From Asterias amurensis (lineage: Eukaryota; Echinodermata; Asteroidea; Forcipulatida; Asteriidae): 64,000 nucleotides of DNA. Below are positions 1 through 11,460 of the stretch, piece by piece; within the stretch, counting starts at the first letter, position 1, and each line of letters begins with the position of its first letter. The DNA is taken from NCBI RefSeq assembly GCF_032118995.1, contig NC_092654.1, forward strand, positions 1,550,001-1,614,000, in the 5' to 3' direction. The notes under the pieces are model-generated. The model did not search any database, was not told where the DNA came from, and worked only from the letters and a program-made list of their open reading frames with translations. The position numbers and the translations under genes are program-made.

Positions 1-3000
1 TCGTCTGCATAAAACAAACTGCTGAAGATATCCCCCGGATCGAAATCTGTAAACACAGTCACAACAAAAAGTGTTCTTTTATGGAATTGTTCTTTCAGTC
101 TTCAATGGTTTCTGTTACTTTCAGAGTCTGGCTTTCATTTCGTTTCATTTCATTTAATAATCTGGTTGTGAAACGGAGGATTCTTAGAAAAAGGAGCTTA
201 ATCACTGTACTAGCCAAGAACCCAATGGAGAGAAGACGAGGAAGGAAGTTTCAGTTTTAGATGTGGGAGAAAAACCCCAGAGTATTATTCCAGGGAAAAC
301 CCATGGGTTACCTGACTGCATGGACGTAGTCAGTAGGGCCTGAAAACCCAATCCACATGGTGGAATTTGAATGCTGCCAGCGGCCAGTATTCTCTGTACT
401 CTTTACACTGGCCTCAGTCTTTACTCCCAGCAGTACATTCCAATACTTCAAGCATTCGCTACAAACTCTGGCACGAAAACTACAAATCAACTTCAGGCCT
501 TGGAACTTTGCTCTTGAAGGGGCACAGGAATTTTCCTCTAGTGAAGGGCACCATGTAATGAGGAAAATGTAAAAAAGACGTGGAACTTTGCAGAGGGCAC
601 CACAGCAGCAGAGGGCACCACAGCACCACAGGGCACCATGATGATTTCTGTGGGTGCCGAATGTTATTTTAAGGCCTGCCAACTTACCACTAAAGCCACC
701 GTCCATGTCCTCCAAGTCTTGTCCGCTATCGTATCGCATCTTCTTCTTGGCGTCCGATAGAACGGAATACGCCTCGCCGACTTCCTTGAACTTCACTTCC
801 TCAGCTTTCTTGTCTTCCTCCGACTTGCTGGAATGGCGGTCTGTAAACAACAGGGATGAGAACAGATGAAAATGAAAAATCCAATAAATCCCCCCCAAAA
901 ATTGGATCTTTGCAGAGGGCCCCACAGCAAAAGCACAGAGACATCACAATTGCTGTGGGCGCCGTGGATTATTACGAGGCCTGCGACAGGGATCCACTAT
1001 TCACGAACATAGAAAGCGTCTTCTCGGCTTACCTGGATGATGGAGCAGCGCATGTTTCTTATACGCCTTCTTGATTTCATCTTCGGTGGCGTTCTTGGTG
1101 ACCTTCAGGAGCTTGTAGTAATCTTTCCTCTTGCTTTTCTTCAGTTCAAGTTTGGCTTCTTTGAGGAGACTCTGGTTTTCTGGATGGAGTGTGACAACGA
1201 TAATAGTAAATAAGGCTAGAAGATTTGCATGGTGGAAAGACAACAAACACAAATAGTTTGCGGTGCGATTTTACAGTGTATACTATCCGAAATGTTGAGT
1301 CCCTGTTGAATGCTGCAATTATAACCAATGGAAGCAAAAATTCTGTAATCTTTTCTTAAGACAAATACAATATATATCTATCTATCTTGTATTCTTGGAT
1401 GCAAGAATCTTTGTACGCTTGGAGGCAAGCTTCTCAAGATGTATCATAGTGCTTGATTTTAGCCAATAGCCTGGCACACACAAACACTAGAAAACAGTAC
1501 TGTTGGCAAGTTAACCTTCCTTCTTAGGTAGCATTGCAGAGTCAAAAATCAAAGAGATTTAGAACTTTTTAAAGTATCACTTCAGCACAGAAGAAAAGAC
1601 ACACAAAGCAGGCTTGATTACCGTGTACATTCGCAGACCACTTCCACGACAAGTCTACCTGACTCGTCTGCACGACTCGTCTCCACGACTCGTCTGCAAG
1701 ACACCTCTTACTTTCATCATTTCACTCACCTCTTGTTCTATCCATCTGGCTTATCTTCTCATAGTCACGTACTGCATCCTCGTACTGCTCTGTCTCCATG
1801 TAACTGGAAGGATTCAAACCAAAATATTGTTTGTTTATTTCTTTGTTAAGATGATCTTCCTGTCAAGGGAACGCGGCAAACTCCCACAAGGGGATATAAA
1901 CGCCAAGCTGGCAACAGCCAATCTCTCTCATATAAACGTCAATGATTATGAAGTGCACAAATCAAGATCTTGTGATAGAAGACAATACTTAATAATAATA
2001 ATAATAAAAAACCATTCTTATAAAGCACATTAAACACAGAGTCCCAATGCGCTGTACAAAGTCAAAACAGATAAACAAACAAAACTAGATAGACTTTAAC
2101 AAGTGAGTTTTGAGATGGCGTTTGAATAAATCCAGAGTTTGTGCGTCTTTGATGTTACGGGGGAGTTTGTTCCAAAGAGTAGAAGACGTGGAAAATGCAC
2201 ATTGGCCGTAAGACTTCGTTGAGGCCGATGAACATCTAGTTATTGTAAAATAAGTAGTTAACTTGTTATATTCGAACCCATAACTTTGTAATTTGCACGT
2301 ACTATGACTTATCAGGCATCCTTGGTTTCACTACCACAAATATACAATAATTTAAAAAGCGCTCATAGTTTTGTTCTACAAGGTATGCGGAGCTATTCCC
2401 AGAGTATCAGACCCATTCACAAGGTGTCGTTGGTTTCAAACTCACCATTTTGCTCGCCTCATAAATGCTTTGAGATACTCTGGGTCTAATTCTAGTGCCT
2501 TAGTGCAGTCCTCGATAGCCTGATCCAACTTTTTGAGCTGCAAGTGAAGATCAAATAACCAATATTAACAAATGAATCAAAATCATTTAAATTAAACAAT
2601 ACATGCTGTTGGATTTTGATGGGTTCATGCTGGTTTGGGGTTCAGTCCTCAGTCCGAATCAAACAAAACATGCTATTGGATTCTGAAAGAATATTGCATG
2701 GTTTTTTTACCCTAACACCGACGTGCATAAGCACTGTATACTCAATACTTTATCCCTGAACTTTTCTTCTTTATCCCCGATGCAATATTTCACATCTATA
2801 GACCGTATTGGATAATCCCTTTTTTGCTATGAAAGTCGCCATCTTTCAAACCGTATGTACGCATACTCGCACGCATACTCGCACGCACACCCGCACAGAC
2901 GCCATGTTGTAGGGCAGATGATTGAACAGTGACGTCTTTTTCAATACGGTCTATTGGATTCTAAAAGTTTGAGGGTAACTAGGGTCCGCTGAGTTTCAGA

Positions 3001-6000
3001 GCTGAACATTCTTACCTTTGCGCAGACCGTTGCCCGATTGCAGTAGATTTTAGCGTTTGTGTTGACGTTGAGGGGGTCCACTGCCAGGGCTTGTGTGTAA
3101 AGTTCATACGCCTCTTGGTATTTCCCGCCTTTAAATGTTTCGTTACCTTCCTCCTTTTTAGATTTTAATAGTTTACATTTCTGTAGATAGAGAGAGAGAA
3201 TTTGAACAAAAAAAAGGAAAGAGTTAATAACTGATTCTGCACACAAATATCTTTATGTACAGACAAAATTTAGCATTCAAGAAAGACCTTTTTTAAACAA
3301 CTTGTAAGGTTTGGAAACTTATTTTACCATTCACTCAAATCAAAATAACTATTGGAACAACTTGTGAACAACTTGTCCCTGTATATTAAACTCACATAAT
3401 TTCTAATGTCCATATAGGCATGGAATTTTCGATCTTAAAAAGGGCACAGCGATTTCCCTTTGATAAGGGGCACTTCTATGAGGAAAATGTAAGTTTGTAA
3501 TGGAACTTTTTAAAGGGCACCACAGCAAAAGCACAGGGCATCATGGCAATCGCTGTGGGTGCTGTGGGTAGGTTGTTGCGCAACCTGTCTTAAGATCACA
3601 GACCTGTGGTAGGGAAGGGGGTCAGGGTGGGTTAGTTCGAGGACTGTCTCTACCCCCTCACCTTGAGAGCGACTCGAGCATCGGAATGATCGGGGGCAAG
3701 TCTGAGCGTCTGCTGGAAGTGTTGTATCGCTTTGTCCATGATGTCCTGGTAGTACAAGCAAAGCCCCCTCACAAAAATAGCGTCCGCGTTCAGAGATTCT
3801 CGCACTAAAATGGCACTGGGTTCAAATCAAGTAGATGATATTGAATGGTTAGACAGTAGGAGGGTTAATGGTAAACATTGAGTCTTTAGCAAGGAGGATG
3901 TTCTCCAGCCCAAATTTGCTTGCAATTACACAGCTAACCGTGAAAGTTGGTTCTAAAGCTCCTAAGCACACAAAGTCGGTGAAATCAGATTAAATAACAT
4001 TTTTAAAAAGAGTCTTCAAGATAAACAAAAAGAAGGCAAGCCCAAAGCTTACTTGATAGATTGCGATGCTTCTGAAAACCTCCTCATCTTGGCTAGAGCC
4101 TCGGCTCTCTTGACCTTGAACTTGGTACTCGCCGGGGAGTGTTCTATGGCTCGGTCCATGAGATAAACGACCTTTCGGAAATCTCCAGATTCAAAGGCTT
4201 TATCACTATCCTTGTCGTGGTGCTGTACCAATTTAGCCGCCCGTAACTGCGGCAGAAAACACACCAGACAAATAAAGTTACGTTAGATTCACAAATTTCC
4301 TCAAATCAAGCAAAATCTTGTTTTTATTTGAGAGTGTCTTTGCAATCCAAGGATTAAATTAAGAAGCACAGACCAATCTACTGCAGATGTCCTGTACCTA
4401 AGTTTCCCTCCGTTACTGGGGCACTATAATAAAGTTGGGGCGCAATACTAGGGCTGCGCTTATAGCGGCACATTAGTTTTTCTGTTCGCATCACAGCCAT
4501 CTCTAACCAATCATATCAGTTCAGCTAAAACCTGCGCACTTTTGAGAGAATAAATGCGTTAAAGCCCCGGCACAAATGCGTTATCAACCCATACAGGGCA
4601 TATGAAATTGACCTACAGAGGTCAAGGCCTCCATTGCCCCCGGTCTTTGCCTTGGTGCCCCTTCAAAAGTTTCCCAATGACTTTTAGATCTTCAAATGGA
4701 AGAGCCCTTTGCAAATTCCTGGCCTATTACAATTAAATACAGTTCAGTTCACCTCAACAGAACTTGATTTTTTTAATTTTATTTAACTGTGACAATACAC
4801 AAACACGTATGCATCTCTGAATTTTACTTTTCCCAGTAAGAGATAACCCAATTATTGTTGGTTAAACAAAATGAATAATTGTAATATCAAAATGATAGTT
4901 ACAGTGTAAAGAAACATATTTACCTCTGATTGCGCTTGTTTATTATGTGGATCTAACTCTATGACTCTGTTGAGTGAACGAACAGACGCATCCGCAAAAC
5001 CCAACGCTAAGTGACATTTTGCCTCTCTCAGATATGCCTGCAAAAAAAGAGAACAAGAACTTAGACATGTAAGAGAATATTTATCTCATTTGTCTGAATG
5101 TTATCAAGTATACTTGATTACTCATAGAATTGAAAGGTAGTTTTACAAGTCAATATCTAAACGTTTTGTTTGTGTTAAAGGGAAGGTATACGTTTGGCAA
5201 TCGCACTTAAAATTAATGTCAATAAAAACCTTTCGAGAAACGTTTCACTTGGAAGTAATATGGTTGTAAAAAGATATCAGTATTTATGCCCCTAAATTTG
5301 AATCGGAGAATCAGTAACATTTCTCAGATTGTATATTCTTATTAGGGATTATTTTTTCACATGCTACATTTATTGTCATACAATTACATTTATTAAAGGA
5401 TTAAAACAATCCAACGGTTCCATAAACCAAAGGTGTACTTTACCTTTAAAGCCATTGGACACTTTCGGTAAACAGTATTATCCAAGGCCCACATTTCGTG
5501 TATCACAACTTGTATGTAAAATAACAAACCTGTGAAAATTTAGGCTCAATCGGTCATCGGAGTCGGGAGAAAATAACGGGGAAAACCCACCCTTGTATCT
5601 GCATGTTTCGCCGTGTCATGACATGTGTTTAAAATAACTCCGTAATTCTCGATATCGAGAATTGATATTGTTTAACTGTTTTCTCAAAAAGTAAATAATT
5701 TCATGGAATTTCAAGAGAAGTCTTTCACCACTACCTTCTGTAAACCCTGTATTTGTAAATCTGTGAACTTTTGTTTTTTTCTGTACCGAAAGGGTCCAAC
5801 GGCTTTAAGGTATTACACAATCAGGAATAGCCGTTTGTAGAAAAAAACAACAAGACCACCAATTTTGTCAGGTCATGCGCGACTCTAGTATACTCTGGCC
5901 TGTAGTCTAGTGTTACTACTTAGTGTATTTGTATGTTTAAGAAACTTTTATCTTCACCTTTCAAAGCCTCATACTATTTTCAAAACTTAATATTTAACTC

Positions 6001-7987
6001 TTATACGTTGGTATACCTTTACGAGTGTACTGTCGATTCCTATTGCTCGCTGGACGTCTTCAAGACCCTTCTGGTATTTATCAAGCATTATAAAAGCGGC
6101 TGCTCGGTTGTTGTAATAATTCGGTGAAGTCGGACACATGTCTAGAGGGACGAAAATGCGTAAAACAACATTGGTTAATAATTTGGAAAGAAGAACAGAG
6201 ATGGTGACACCGACAGACAAAAGCACAGACGAGGTGTGTGAAATTAATACAATCAACATTGTTGCTAACCAGCGACAAAAATAATTAAAAGAAACAAGAA
6301 TTTTGCTTATTCAAGCTCTGCAGTCGTCCTCTCCGTGCATTAAATCAAAGACGATGATACATCAATGCACTTTTTTTTAAATTATTTTAAATTTGTGATT
6401 TAGTCCAAAAGTTTGTAATAACTTTCTAGCACATGCTTTTGAATTTTCATCTCGATGATAACACATTCAGTTTCCTCTGTGGGTAATAACTTGAGCTTAG
6501 AAACTGTTTTTACGGGATTTGTTTCAACATGTTCAGAACAACAATGAGTCTCTTGAAGATGGAGGATCCAGTAGGATTGAGGACTGGAAACCCACATAAA
6601 AATTACTTCTCACTGAACCAGGCACTCCAATCTAAAGCCTGGTTCAAGATTCCTACGAATGCTAAGCGATTTTTGACGTCACATGATAATTTTCACAGCG
6701 AATGTTTCACAGGAGTTGAACACAGTTCAACTGTTGTGAGATATTCATTGCGAATTGTGTCGCCAAATTGTGTTACAAATTCGCTGGAAGTATGAACAGG
6801 GCTTAATCCAAATCCAAACATATTGGTGTAAAGAGACATTAGAAGTGAGGATAGTGGAGGATTGAGGTACTAAGCAAGTAGGCTTAGGGAATAACTGGTT
6901 AATGCAACATGCAGAACCATTAATTTCACACAACAATTGACATAAACTACGAACCAATTGCTTCTGTGTATAGTTGGATGGCTTTTGTGTAGTCTTTGTT
7001 TTTATAGCAAATATTGCCTTCATTTTTCTTCGCCTCTGCAACGCTGAAAGGTAAATAAATATTACAAACAATCAATCACTTATTAATCATCTCTATAAGT
7101 TGGGAGGATGTAGACCCAGGGTAGGCAGTAACTGGGGCGCTGTACTCAACATTTTGAAAAACAGACAATGTCCAACTTACTGGGTCTACTGTTTTGGTAG
7201 GTTGACAACAAATCCCAAATATTTAGAAAATAGAATTCTGGATTCCCTTACCCATGGACACCACAGTCTCTGTTTGGACTGAAAGTATAACGAGTGAAGG
7301 CATGGGATGGCATGAATGGGAGAGGGGTTGCTTATAGTTTCGATAAGTAACCCTCCTCCTGGCCCAGCAGACAGCGAAGACGATTAATCGCAACCTAGGC
7401 TAGGAAATATATTACTAAGTTGCGTAGAGCTTAACAAATTACTGTCCCCCACGCCATATGCCCAGCAGAGATTTTGTCCCCCCCCCCTCTCCCCCAACCC
7501 CACCCCCACACAATACCGCAAGTACCATATTGATGTATTGTATTGATAATAATGGCAAACTGAAACTCTTTTTTGACAGCAGGTCCTCTTTTAAAAAAAC
7601 CTCCTTCCTTTCTCAACTCAATCCCAACTTAAGTTCATTTCCCATGAGACAGATTTCTCAGTGGTACCGGCCGATATTGCATATAATTATCAAAGTTTAT
7701 TCTTTGAATATGATGAATAAACTTGTGACTCGCACATAATCACATGCTGCTTGCTTTTATAAATCACACACAGAGGCAGTACCGAGTACGTAGACACACA
7801 GGTAAAGTAATGGATGAAACAAATTTACGAAAACAGGCCCATGTTTCATCAAAAATCCCTACGAATTTCTTAAATAGTTTCCACTGAAAAACATGACAAA
7901 TGAATCTACACTAATAATGGTAAAATTTTACAGTGATTGAACTTACTCTTCATTTGTCTCCATGTTATTATCGGCAGAATTTTCCAT
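1..7987 (-). CDS. DNAJC7: DNAJC7 (TPR2) co-chaperone, 12 exons, 3' end cut by window edge
   Basis: An HSP70/HSP90 co-chaperone of the cytosol with TPR repeats followed by a J domain that stimulates HSP70 ATPase. Exons (minus, 5' to 3'): 7947-7987, 6955-7043, 6017-6141, 4924-5037, 4053-4246, 3662-3815, 3016-3180, 2446-2537, 1730-1803, 1033-1179, 688-840, 1-46 (partial). All have GT/AG borders and phases join without a break, giving 464 codons to the edge; the human protein is 494 aa. The start is a short acidic N-terminus, [17 protein letters not shown] helices run from about residue 14 to 345, including [19 protein letters not shown] and [17 protein letters not shown]. The J domain (about 368-438) has KDYYKLL and the HPD motif at 397-399, its Asp codon split by an intron. 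[10 protein letters not shown] and FDPGDIF match the family C-terminus. The donor after exon 2 (GTTCGT) is weak. Family membership is very sure. Confidence 0.96.
245..362 (-). mobile_element. SINE-4 fragment, reverse
   Basis: CCTGAAAACCCAATCCACAT and AAAACCCATGGGTTACC match the SINE-4 body in reverse. DNAJC7 last intron. Confidence 0.55.
2797..2957. mobile_element. Palindromic-ended MITE
   Basis: ATAGACCGTATTGGA at the left and CAATACGGTCTATTG at the right, with CGCACGCATACTCGCACG repeats inside. DNAJC7 intron 7. Confidence 0.7.
5450..5804 (+). mobile_element. Family C MITE, TTAA on both sides
   Basis: Ends AGCCATTGGACACTTTCGG / CCGAAAGGGTCCAACGGCT. The middle has a CTCGATATCGAGAA palindrome. 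DNAJC7 intron 3. Confidence 0.88.
6638..6806. mobile_element. Family I MITE
   Basis: AAGCCTGGTTCAAGATTCC to GGAAGTATGAACAGGGCTT. DNAJC7 intron 2. Confidence 0.7.
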
Positions 7988-9351
7988 GTTTTATTCGTCA
8001 CGTTTTGTCGCAGCAACGGGTACAAACCTTCGGGGAAAATTTATTACTCATTCATTTAACTGGGTCAGACTACATACTAAACAAAAAAGTGATTTAAAAA
8101 GATGGGGTTACTTTTTGTTTTTCTATATTTTATAATATCTACTCAAATTTTACATTTCTATATACTACCTCATCTTAAAATATATATGAAAAATTGAAAA
8201 TGGTAAAATTTGGTTTTAAATTATAATATAAAAATATGTTTACCATATATGGAAAGAGTAACACCCCTTATTACAACTTGGTATCAACCTAAGTTCTAGA
8301 AATTTCTAAGCGTGTCACATTGTACAGCGCCGCCACGCGCCTACCTGTGTAATTTGGGGATTTTTTAGACGGAAGCTGACAGTTATTATTCGTCTTTCAA
8401 ATAACAAATAAATTATTATTATTGACAGAGTATTAAACTTTTACTTCTTTGTAAAAATTGCGCATACGACTTGGGCAGTCTCTGGTCCAATATTGCAAAT
8501 GCAATATTATTTTAACGCCGGGGGGATTTACCGCGACCGGAACCCGATGAGGGCGCGCTCAACCCTTTTTCACCACTTTTGGGGGTGTGGTTATGAGGGG
8601 GGGGGGGCGTACTTGCAAGCAACCACACACAATACGAAGATTACTTGTCTCTTCATTCATGCTTGAAACAATTGTGGCTTCGAACTCCGGCAACTGTGAA
8701 CAAAATTGAAAACCGAAGGTCTGCCACAGGTAGTATGGAACAATAACCAACTGAAGGACGACAGACTCCGAGGGCCCACCGTTTTTCACAAGGCCGTCTT
8801 TACTCAAGATGGTCCTTGACCAACGTCCCCTTTTCAGTTATTTACGCAGCTTTTCTGAGACACGTCAGCTCCTTTTGTCTGCTGGGCCTAATTGGTGAAA
8901 ACAACACAAAGAACACTCACCTTCTTCAACTCGTTCACCAAGTTACTCTAGTAGGCCTAATGCACTGAGTTTATAGGCCCATCAAAAAAAAAAAAAAACA
9001 TTATATATACAATGTCGGCCTCTAATGTAATAAAAGTTTAAAGATGTGCACGCATCACATTTAACTTTCCCGCCAACCCAAGTTGCTGTACATTCTTTTT
9101 TGTCCACTTAAAGCCCCTGCTTCTGATAGAAATAAACTATAGTTGCTGACAACTGAACTTCCATTGTGTATTATAAAAGTTTGGTCCGACTCCTTTATTG
9201 TAAGAAAACATTTTTTCGAGGACAATGTTGGCTACCCAAAGTTCTAAAGTCAACGACCCCATCACGATATTAGACAACTTTTTTTAGCAACCTTTAAAAA
9301 CCATGACCTTCAAATCTTGGATCGACAGAAAAAGTTATCAGAATGATTCTC

Positions 9352-9381
9352 CTGAAGACGAGCAGAGTATACTGTTCGAAA
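9352..9381 (+). other. Hairpin with hammerhead-ribozyme-like core
   Basis: CTGAAGA, then a 7-bp stem CGAGCAG/CTGTTCG with a 6-base loop, then GAAA. This matches the CUGAnGA / stem II / GAAA core. Stems I and III are unclear, so activity is not claimed. Confidence 0.4.
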
Positions 9382-9877
9382 CGTCGAGACCAAACCGGCT
9401 CTTTTCAGAGCCAACACTCCTTCAAAAGAGATTTTACTCATGGTTGTACCCGCAAGTTTACTATTCATATTTATATTTATAGTTACTCTTAGAAAATTTG
9501 AAGTAACCCTGATTGGTAATAAAAAATATGGATAGAGTACAAACATATGACAACCATAAGCAATCATTTATTTCAAAGCCTGGAAATATTCCTTTATTTA
9601 AAACAATGCATTTCATAACAGCATCATGTACTTGGCACAGCAGTTTATTACAAAATGGATATAAAAATAATTATAACAACTGTTTAAAAAACTGTCTTAC
9701 AAAACTGTATCAAAAATAGTACCTTGTGACAAACTGTATTATTTCAAAATTTATTTGGCAGAATACTTTGTTGCAAAAGAAGTTATAGTTATAGCATTCT
9801 CTCGAATTTAAATTACAGTGGATTTAAAGTCTTGACTAAAAACACGACGATGGTATATAAATCAGCAACCATCTTTA

Positions 9878-10165
9878 TAAAGGCATGGTATACTTTTTTT
9901 AATTGTCCCCATTGGTGTATCTCAACATTCATAAAATAACAAACCTGTGAAAAATTTTGCTCAATATTTGGTCATCGAATTTTGAAGGAAAAAAAATAAA
10001 GCCCTTGTTGCATATAATTGATTGCTTGGTTTTGGACTGCTGAGAAAGGCTTCATGCTTGAAGTCTTTCTCAGATTAATATTTTTGGGAAATTACCTCTT
10101 TTTCTAAAACGTCATTACTTCAAATGGTGCCGTTTCTAACAATGCTTTATAACCTGTGCCTAGCA
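9878..10165 (+). mobile_element. Family A MITE, eroded
   Basis: Motifs GTGTATCTCAACATTCATAA and AACAAACCTGTGAAAA are kept; the rest is diverged. Confidence 0.5.
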
Positions 10166-10734
10166 GCGATGGCTACAACTAATAGTTTTGAAAGTTTTAA
10201 CAATTTTTAGTTACAATTATCCCATTAGTGTCTTAGCCAAGTAAAAAGTGTTTTCGCTAAAAGTGGTAAGACAGTTTTGAGTTGTTGTTGTTGTGGAGAT
10301 ACCCTGCTATCAAAAGTACAATGTATTGCGGAAATTATATTAAAAAGTGGCATGCATTCCTTATATTTGTCTTAATCTTTATACAGTAACTGAAGTGCTA
10401 TTAAGCTTTTAGACTATTTGTAGTTTCCAATGATACTCAAGTACATCTATAAACTTTTTCTGCAGTTAGCTTAGGCTATCTTTAAATGTTAATGGATTCA
10501 AATAGAAGCAATCGTTCGAGACATCATTTCTACCCAAACATTTTTTTTCAGCTGTACTTAACAAAGTAAATTTATTTTGTGGAACTAATGTAATTTTCTT
10601 TCAACTTCTTCTATAATTTAACTGTAATAAACTCATGTGGTTTATTGCTTTTAAAATAAAAGTTATAACAATGAAAATCTCAATAGCCTAAGTACGCCGT
10701 CAGTCAAAAACTCTGACACTATTTTATTTAGAGA

Positions 10735-10865
10735 ACATGAATACAAAGGTCGTGGGTTTGAATCCCATCTGAGGTGATTTGCCAGTGGGTTTTCACAAAA
10801 CTCGGGAGAGTACTGCAGAGTATCCATTGTTTAAAACACATTGGTGTAATAAAGGGTAAAAACAA
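10735..10865 (+). mobile_element. SINE-2 fragment
   Basis: CGTGGGTTTGAATCCCATC B-box, ending AAAGGGTAAAAACAAATG; the head is missing. Confidence 0.65.
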
Positions 10866-11237
10866 ATGAACATCTTTATCACTGATTCAAAACTAACATC
10901 TATTAAAACGTCAATTGGAATTTAAAGTTATTGGAAAACTAAATTGCTGTTTATCATGTATGCCTTCTTGGAGAAGCCATTTCTTGGCATATCTAGGGTG
11001 TAGCAGAGGTCATCTTTCATGCTGCAATATCTGCAGTTTCCCAACATCTTGAACCTGTACAATATACTCAGGGATGGGAGTTTTGGGGAAAACTGAAGGA
11101 AACCCGGAATGAGAACCGCAGAAGAAAAATGCACCAGGAACAAACCCCGGCGAGACCCATCACCAAGAACTAGAAGCACGCTCACAACAAACTTCATGGA
11201 GTTATTTTTTCTTTTGCAAAGCTAACCTTCCTCATCA

Positions 11238-11243
11238 TTTAAT
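11238..11243 (-). terminator. Poly(A) signal ATTAAA for FKBP exon 4B
   Basis: ATTAAA on the minus strand, 56 bp past the exon 4B stop. It is the nearest plausible cleavage signal for the distal form. Confidence 0.5.
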
Positions 11244-11298
11244 TTTTTTTTTGTAGTAAATGTTTCTTAATAGCTGTTTGAGATGACTGAAGAGCACT

Positions 11299-11460
11299 TT
11301 AGAGTTCTGAATGTCTGTAAGCATATTGTGGATATTCATGTTTTGCAAGAATGTTATCCATGTTTTTGTCATGGTCTTGCAAGATGTCTTGGACCACTTT
11401 TTCAATTTCAACTGCATCTGCCATTTTACCAACTGCAGTCTTAGAGAGGAATGACCTGAT
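11299..11460 (-). CDS. Alternative last exon 4B of the FKBP gene: EF-hand 2 plus HSEL end
   Basis: The acceptor after ctgggttcag follows a pyrimidine-rich tract and joins exon 3 in phase 0. It encodes IRSFLSKTAVGKMADAVEIE, then KVVQDILQDH and an EF loop DKNMDNILAKHE (Asp 1, Asn 3, Asp 5, Glu 12), ending YRHSEL and stop. The layout matches exon 4A helix by helix but the sequence is far diverged, so this looks like an old exon duplication used as an alternative last exon. It has its own ATTAAA signal 56 bp downstream of the stop. Confidence 0.82.
   Translation of the reverse strand: MRSFLSKTAVGKMADAVEIEKVVQDILQDHDKNMDNILAKHEYPQYAYRHSEL

Larger units (their letters stand above)
7988..11237. other. 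Spacer between DNAJC7 and FKBP genes; no supported gene
   Basis: Holds the DNAJC7 5' region, a G run at about 8598-8607, a hairpin with a hammerhead-like core (9352-9381), an eroded family A copy (about 9878-10165) and a SINE-2 piece (10735-10865). The open frame at 10928-11197 minus is listed under rejected items. No other structure was seen in 7988-9300. Confidence 0.5.

Noticed and set aside
8559-8807. 82-codon minus-strand frame upstream of DNAJC7
   Set aside because: No recognised domain and it runs through a G-rich low-complexity tract. Probably chance.
10928-11197. 89-codon minus-strand frame beginning MKFVVSVLLVLGDG
   Set aside because: The start looks a little like a signal peptide, but no family, repeat of motif or splice context supports it.
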